The notes below the pieces were generated by a model. That model was not told where the DNA came from, did no database searches, and was given only the letters and a program-made list of their open reading frames with translations. Of a DNA stretch of 9,644 bases, positions 5,428-9,644 are shown one piece after another. Source of the DNA: PFJX01 sp964440155 (GTDB taxonomy: Bacteria; Pseudomonadota; Gammaproteobacteria; Burkholderiales; Thiobacillaceae); NCBI GenBank assembly GCA_964440155.1, contig CAYTRH010000111.1, forward strand, positions 1-9,644, in the 5' to 3' direction. Both the position numbers and the translations under genes were made by a program. Within the stretch, counting starts at the first letter, position 1. Each line of letters starts with the position of its first letter.

Positions 5428-7206
5428 CCCGCATCGGGTGTAGCGTGTTCACGCGCGCGGTCGTGCGCCGCTTGGCATGCATGTTGGTGGCGCTGGCCGG
5501 TTGGGGGATGGTCGGGAGCGCGACGGCGGCCAATCAGATGGCCGGTCAGGCGTCGCCGTATCTGGCCTTGCACGCCGACGACGCGACGGCGTGGCGCGTT
5601 TGGGGCGCCGCTGCACTGGCGGAGGCACGGCGCGACAACCGCCTGGTCATGGTCTCGCTGGGTTATTTCGCCTGCCACTGGTGCCATGTCATGCAGCGCG
5701 AGACCTGGGCCGATCCCGGGGCGGCGGCCGTCATCAACCGGCACTTCATCCCGGTCAAGGTCGACCGCGAGACGCACCCGGCCTTGGACGCCAGTCTGCA
5801 ACGCTTTGCGCAGCTCACGCGCGGGCGATCGGGGTGGCCGCTGACGGTATTCCTGACGCCGCAGGGTGACCCGTTGCTGGCCGTGTTGTACGAGCCGCGC
5901 GACGAGTTCGTGCGCATCGCCGAGAGCCTGGCGCGGCGTTGGCGTGCGGATGCGTCCGGCCTCGCCGCGCTGGCGCGTGAGGCGGCGCGTCCACCGGCTG
6001 CGGCGCCGCGCGTGCTGCTGCCGGATGACTTCGAACGCGCGGTCGAGCGCAGCGCGGACGTGCTGCAAGGCGGGTTCGGCGAAGGGGCCCGGTTTCCCCA
6101 TGTACCGCGGCTGATGACGCTGTTGGCGCTGGAGGCGCGCGCGCCCTCGGCATGGCGGCGCGAATTCCTGGTCGAGACGCTGACGCAGATGGCGCGCGGC
6201 GGTTTGCGCGACCACATCGCCGGCGGCTATTTCCGCTATACCGTCGATCCTGCCTGGCGCGAGCCGCATTTCGAAAAGATGCTGTACGACAATGCGCAGC
6301 TCGCCCTGTTGTTCCTGCGCGCTGCCGACGTGCTGGGCGAGCCCGACTGGATCGGCGAGGCGCGCGCGATCCTGGATTTCCTGCTCGAAGAGATGGTGCT
6401 CGACGGCGGTTTCATCGCCAGCCTGTCCGCGCTCGATGGCGCAGGCGAGGAGGGCGGCGCCTATCTGTGGGACGACACCGAACTGCGCGCCCTGTTGCCG
6501 GACGGGGAGTATGCGGTCGCGCGTCTCGCCTGGGGCCTCGACGAGCCCAGCCCGTTCCCGGCCGGGTTCCTGCCGATACCGCGCACGACGCTGACCCTTG
6601 CGCAGGCGCAAACGCTGGCGCATGCCGTGCAGCGCTTGCGCGAGGCGCGGCGAACGCGCGTGATCCCGCGCGACGAAAAGCGTCTGACCGGCTGGAACGG
6701 GCTGGCGTTGAGTGCGCTGGCCGCGGCCGCGCCGTTGGATGCGCGTTACCGCGATGCCGCCGATGCCCTGTACCGGTTTGCGCGTGATCGTCTGCTCGAC
6801 GGGCGCGGCGCGCGCAAGGGCGTGGGAGCGGGGGCGGACGGCGCGGTGCGGGGGCTCGGGCCAGGCGATCTGCTGGACCATGCCTATCTGGCGCGCGGTC
6901 TGCTGGACTACGCCCAGGCCGTATCGGATGGGCAGGCGCGTGCGCTGGCAATACGACTGATCGACGCGGCCTGGCGCAGCTTTCACGGCACGCGCGGGTT
7001 GCGCCTGGAGACGCGCACGCTGATCAGCGCCGAGGCGGATGCCTGGCACGATACCGCCACGCCGGCGCCCGCGGCGGTACTGGTGCAGGCCACGCGCGAG
7101 GTGGGTTCGGTACGCGTGCGCGACCTCGCCGAGCGCGAACTGCGTCGCGCGTTGCGCGTTGCGCGCGGCGAAGCGCTGGATTACGCCAGTCTGGCGGGGC
7201 TGGCGC

Positions 7207-8370
<1,164 letters not shown>

Positions 8371-8399
8371 GGGTAGAAAACGGAACGAGCGTGATGGCC

Positions 8400-8459
8400 G
8401 GCATTCTACCAGCCTGGCGCACAGGCTTTAATTGCGCGCCGGTTTGTCTGTAGAATGCC
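8400..8459. promoter_or_regulatory. Back-to-back divergent promoters for the HtrA-type gene and petA
   Basis: TAGAAT at 8451-8456 (5/6 to TATAAT) serves petA rightward. The identical TAGAAT read leftward (8408 to 8403) serves the protease gene. They are embedded in a perfect 10-bp inverted repeat, GGCATTCTAC (8400-8409) and GTAGAATGCC (8450-8459). The shared central CTTTAATT (8426-8433) supplies weak overlapping -35 regions about 17 bp from each -10. Predicted starts are near 8463 (petA) and 8396 (protease, leader about 26 nt). Because the -35 regions overlap, the two promoters probably compete or are coregulated. Confidence 0.6.
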
Positions 8460-8466
8460 AGCTTTT

Positions 8467-8530
8467 GTGAACCGCCCGAAGGCGCGAAACGGACCGTAAT
8501 GTCCTCATTGAGGCGCGGCGGCGGGTTCAC
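8467..8530 (+). promoter_or_regulatory. Structured leader of the pet operon
   Basis: GTGAACCGCC (8467-8476) pairs with GGCGGGTTCAC (8520-8530) to give a 10-bp stem with one bulged G. It encloses 43 nt that hold small alternative hairpins (GGAC/GTCC at 8491-8504; CCTC/GAGG at 8503-8513). The stem would begin only about 4 nt after the predicted transcription start. It encloses an in-frame ATG at 8499 but leaves the petA ribosome site (AGGA at 8552-8555) free. Its function is unknown. Confidence 0.4.
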
Positions 8531-8561
8531 GCCAGGCTATCCATCTCAAGCAGGACGATTT

Positions 8562-9158
8562 ATGAGCGAAACCAGCGTCGATACCTCGAAACGTCGCTTC
8601 CTGGTCACCCTGAGCTCGGCGGTCGGCGGCGTGGCCGCGCTCGGCGCCGCTACGCCGTTCGTCATCAGCATGATGCCCAGCGCGCGCGCGCGCGCGGCCG
8701 GTGCACCGGTGGAGGTGGATCTGTCCAAGATCGAGCCGGGCATGCAGTTGGCCGAGGAATGGCGCGGCAAGCCGGTATGGATCGTGCACCGCACCCGGGA
8801 GATGCTGGATCTGTTGGCGCGCAACGATGACAAGCTGATCGACCCCGAGTCCAAGAATGCCGCGCAGCAGCCGGCCTACTGTCAGAATCCGGTGCGCTCG
8901 ATCAAACCCGAGTATCTGGTGGTGGTCGGCATCTGCACGCACCTGGGCTGTTCGCCCACCTACCGCCCGGAACTGGCGCCCGCCGACTTGGGTGCGGACT
9001 GGACCGGCGGCTGGTTCTGCCCCTGCCATGGCTCCCGCTTCGACCTGGCTGCGCGCACCTACAGGGGCTCGCCCGCGCCCACCAATCTTTACATACCGCC
9101 GCACAAGTACCTCAGCGACACCCGGTTGCTGATCGGTGAGGATCAAGGCGCCGGCTGA
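8562..9158 (+). CDS. petA: Ubiquinol-cytochrome c reductase Rieske iron-sulfur subunit
   Basis: The 198-aa [2Fe-2S] subunit of the cytochrome bc1 complex, which passes electrons from ubiquinol to cytochrome c1 on the periplasmic side. The N-terminus carries a Tat-like signal/anchor (KRRFLVTLSSA, residues 10-20) and one membrane helix to about residue 38. A flexible Ala/Arg-rich hinge (40-48) follows, then the soluble Rieske domain. The cluster boxes are CTHLGC (125-130) and CPCHGS (153-158). Cys125, His127, Cys153 and His156 ligate iron, and Cys130 with Cys155 form the disulfide. The RGSPAPTNL stretch (168-176) is the Pro-loop that covers the cluster. The length is usual for bacterial Rieske subunits. 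The ATG at 8562 has an AGGA site 6 nt upstream and places the twin Arg correctly; an in-frame ATG at 8499 would add 21 residues. petB begins 20 bp after the stop. Confidence 0.96.
   Translation: MSETSVDTSKRRFLVTLSSAVGGVAALGAATPFVISMMPSARARAAGAPVEVDLSKIEPGMQLAEEWRGKPVWIVHRTREMLDLLARNDDKLIDPESKNAAQQPAYCQNPVRSIKPEYLVVVGICTHLGCSPTYRPELAPADLGADWTGGWFCPCHGSRFDLAARTYRGSPAPTNLYIPPHKYLSDTRLLIGEDQGAG
8681..8696 (+). repeat. (CG)8 dinucleotide tract in the petA hinge
   Basis: Eight consecutive CG dinucleotides (with a further G before them) encode the Ala-Arg-Ala-Arg hinge between the membrane helix and the Rieske domain. Alternating CG tracts can adopt Z-form DNA and are prone to slippage. Only changes of three units keep the petA frame. 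Confidence 0.8.
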
Positions 9159-9178
9159 GCAACTGAGAGATTCCGACC

Positions 9179-9644
9179 ATGATGAAGAAACTGCTCGACT
9201 GGGTGGATGCGCGCTTCCCGCTGACCGCGAACTACAAGGCGCATCTGTCCGAGTATTACGCGCCCAAGAACTTCAACTTCTGGTACTTCTTCGGCTCGCT
9301 GGCGTTGCTGGTGCTGGTGATCCAGATCGTCTCCGGCATCTTCCTGACCATGCATTACAAGCCCGACGCGGACCTGGCGTTCGCTTCGGTCGAGTACATC
9401 ATGCGCGACGTGGAATACGGCTGGTTGATCCGCTACATCCATTCCACCGGTGCGTCCATGTTCTTCGTGGTGGTCTACCTGCACATGTTCCGCGGCCTGC
9501 TCTACGGTTCCTACCGCCAGCCGCGCGAGCTGGTGTGGATCTTCGGCGTGATCATCTACCTGGTGCTGATGGGCGAGGCGTTCATGGGCTATCTGCTGCC
9601 CTGGGGCCAGATGTCCTACTGGGGCGCGCAGGTGATCGTCAACC
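9179..9644 (+). CDS. petB: Cytochrome b of the bc1 complex, 5' part (cut by window end)
   Basis: The first 155 residues of cytochrome b, the membrane subunit that holds two b hemes and the quinol oxidation and quinone reduction sites; the reading frame is open to the window end. Visible features are the amphipathic N-terminus (LLDWVDARFPL), the first transmembrane helix (about 35-55, GSLALLVLVIQIVSGIFL), and the second helix with heme ligands His88 (IRYIHSTGAS) and His102 (VVYLHMFRGLLYGSY). Their spacing of 14 residues is canonical; the second His pair lies beyond the window. A third helix near 120-140 (WIFGVIIYLVLM) is followed by the conserved GYLLPWGQMSYWGA (137-150). A second ATG follows immediately (9182). 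The gene lies 20 bp after petA with a modest GAGAGA ribosome site. A cytochrome c1 gene is expected next. Confidence 0.95.
   Translation, partial: MMKKLLDWVDARFPLTANYKAHLSEYYAPKNFNFWYFFGSLALLVLVIQIVSGIFLTMHYKPDADLAFASVEYIMRDVEYGWLIRYIHSTGASMFFVVVYLHMFRGLLYGSYRQPRELVWIFGVIIYLVLMGEAFMGYLLPWGQMSYWGAQVIVN

Noticed and set aside
5271..5444. N-terminal extension of the DUF255 gene into the UPF0149 gene
   Set aside because: It is an out-of-frame reading of the SEC-C coding region. A signal peptide starts naturally at the GTG at 5445.
5292..7049. Open frame of 585 codons on the minus strand opposite the DUF255 gene
   Set aside because: The plus strand here carries diagnostic family motifs (CHWC, HFEKMLYDN). 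The antisense translation is repetitive in Arg and Gln and matches nothing known to me.

Overview
The window is a GC-rich, gene-dense stretch of a chromosome, probably from a Gammaproteobacterium or Betaproteobacterium. The evidence is a UPF0149/YecA protein with a SEC-C tail, a one-PDZ DegS/AlgW-type protease divergent from a cytochrome bc1 (pet) operon, a bc1-type Rieske protein with a Tat-like signal, and an exosortase-associated acyltransferase. The genus cannot be fixed from the sequence. No tRNA, rRNA, insertion sequence, prophage or CRISPR array is visible.

Left part, minus strand (39-4274): three leftward genes. From upstream to downstream they are a LuxI-like acyltransferase of the PEP-CTERM/exosortase type (3513-4274), a paralogous EF-G-like translation GTPase whose G3 motif has Tyr in place of the catalytic His (1419-3464), and a single-polypeptide fusion of S-adenosylmethionine decarboxylase and an aminopropyltransferase (39-1277). 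The fusion would carry out both steps of triamine synthesis. It has its own extended -10 promoter (TGCTATAAT) and a leader with two hairpins.

Middle (4275-4690): the longest non-coding stretch, about 415 bp. An AT-rich island near 4498-4531 probably holds divergent promoters. Leftward, it gives the acyltransferase a long leader with palindromes. Rightward, a promoter, a 5' hairpin, a CU-rich stretch resembling anti-Shine-Dalgarno sequence and a strong intrinsic terminator fit in about 90 nt. This is either a small regulatory RNA or a transcription attenuator in front of the UPF0149 gene. It is the best candidate here for something undescribed.

Right part (4690-9644): a rightward pair encodes a UPF0149/SEC-C protein and an apparently exported thioredoxin-fold DUF255 (YyaL/SPATA20-like) protein. 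The latter overlaps tail-to-tail by 53 bp with a leftward DegS/AlgW-type anchored serine protease. That protease shares a compact intergenic region with the rightward petA-petB operon (Rieske protein and cytochrome b, the latter cut by the window end). The two -10 boxes there form a 10-bp inverted repeat. The protease and the bc1 complex both act at the cytoplasmic membrane on the periplasmic side. Polyamine synthesis and the EF-G paralogue both relate to translation, but a functional link between those two is only inference.
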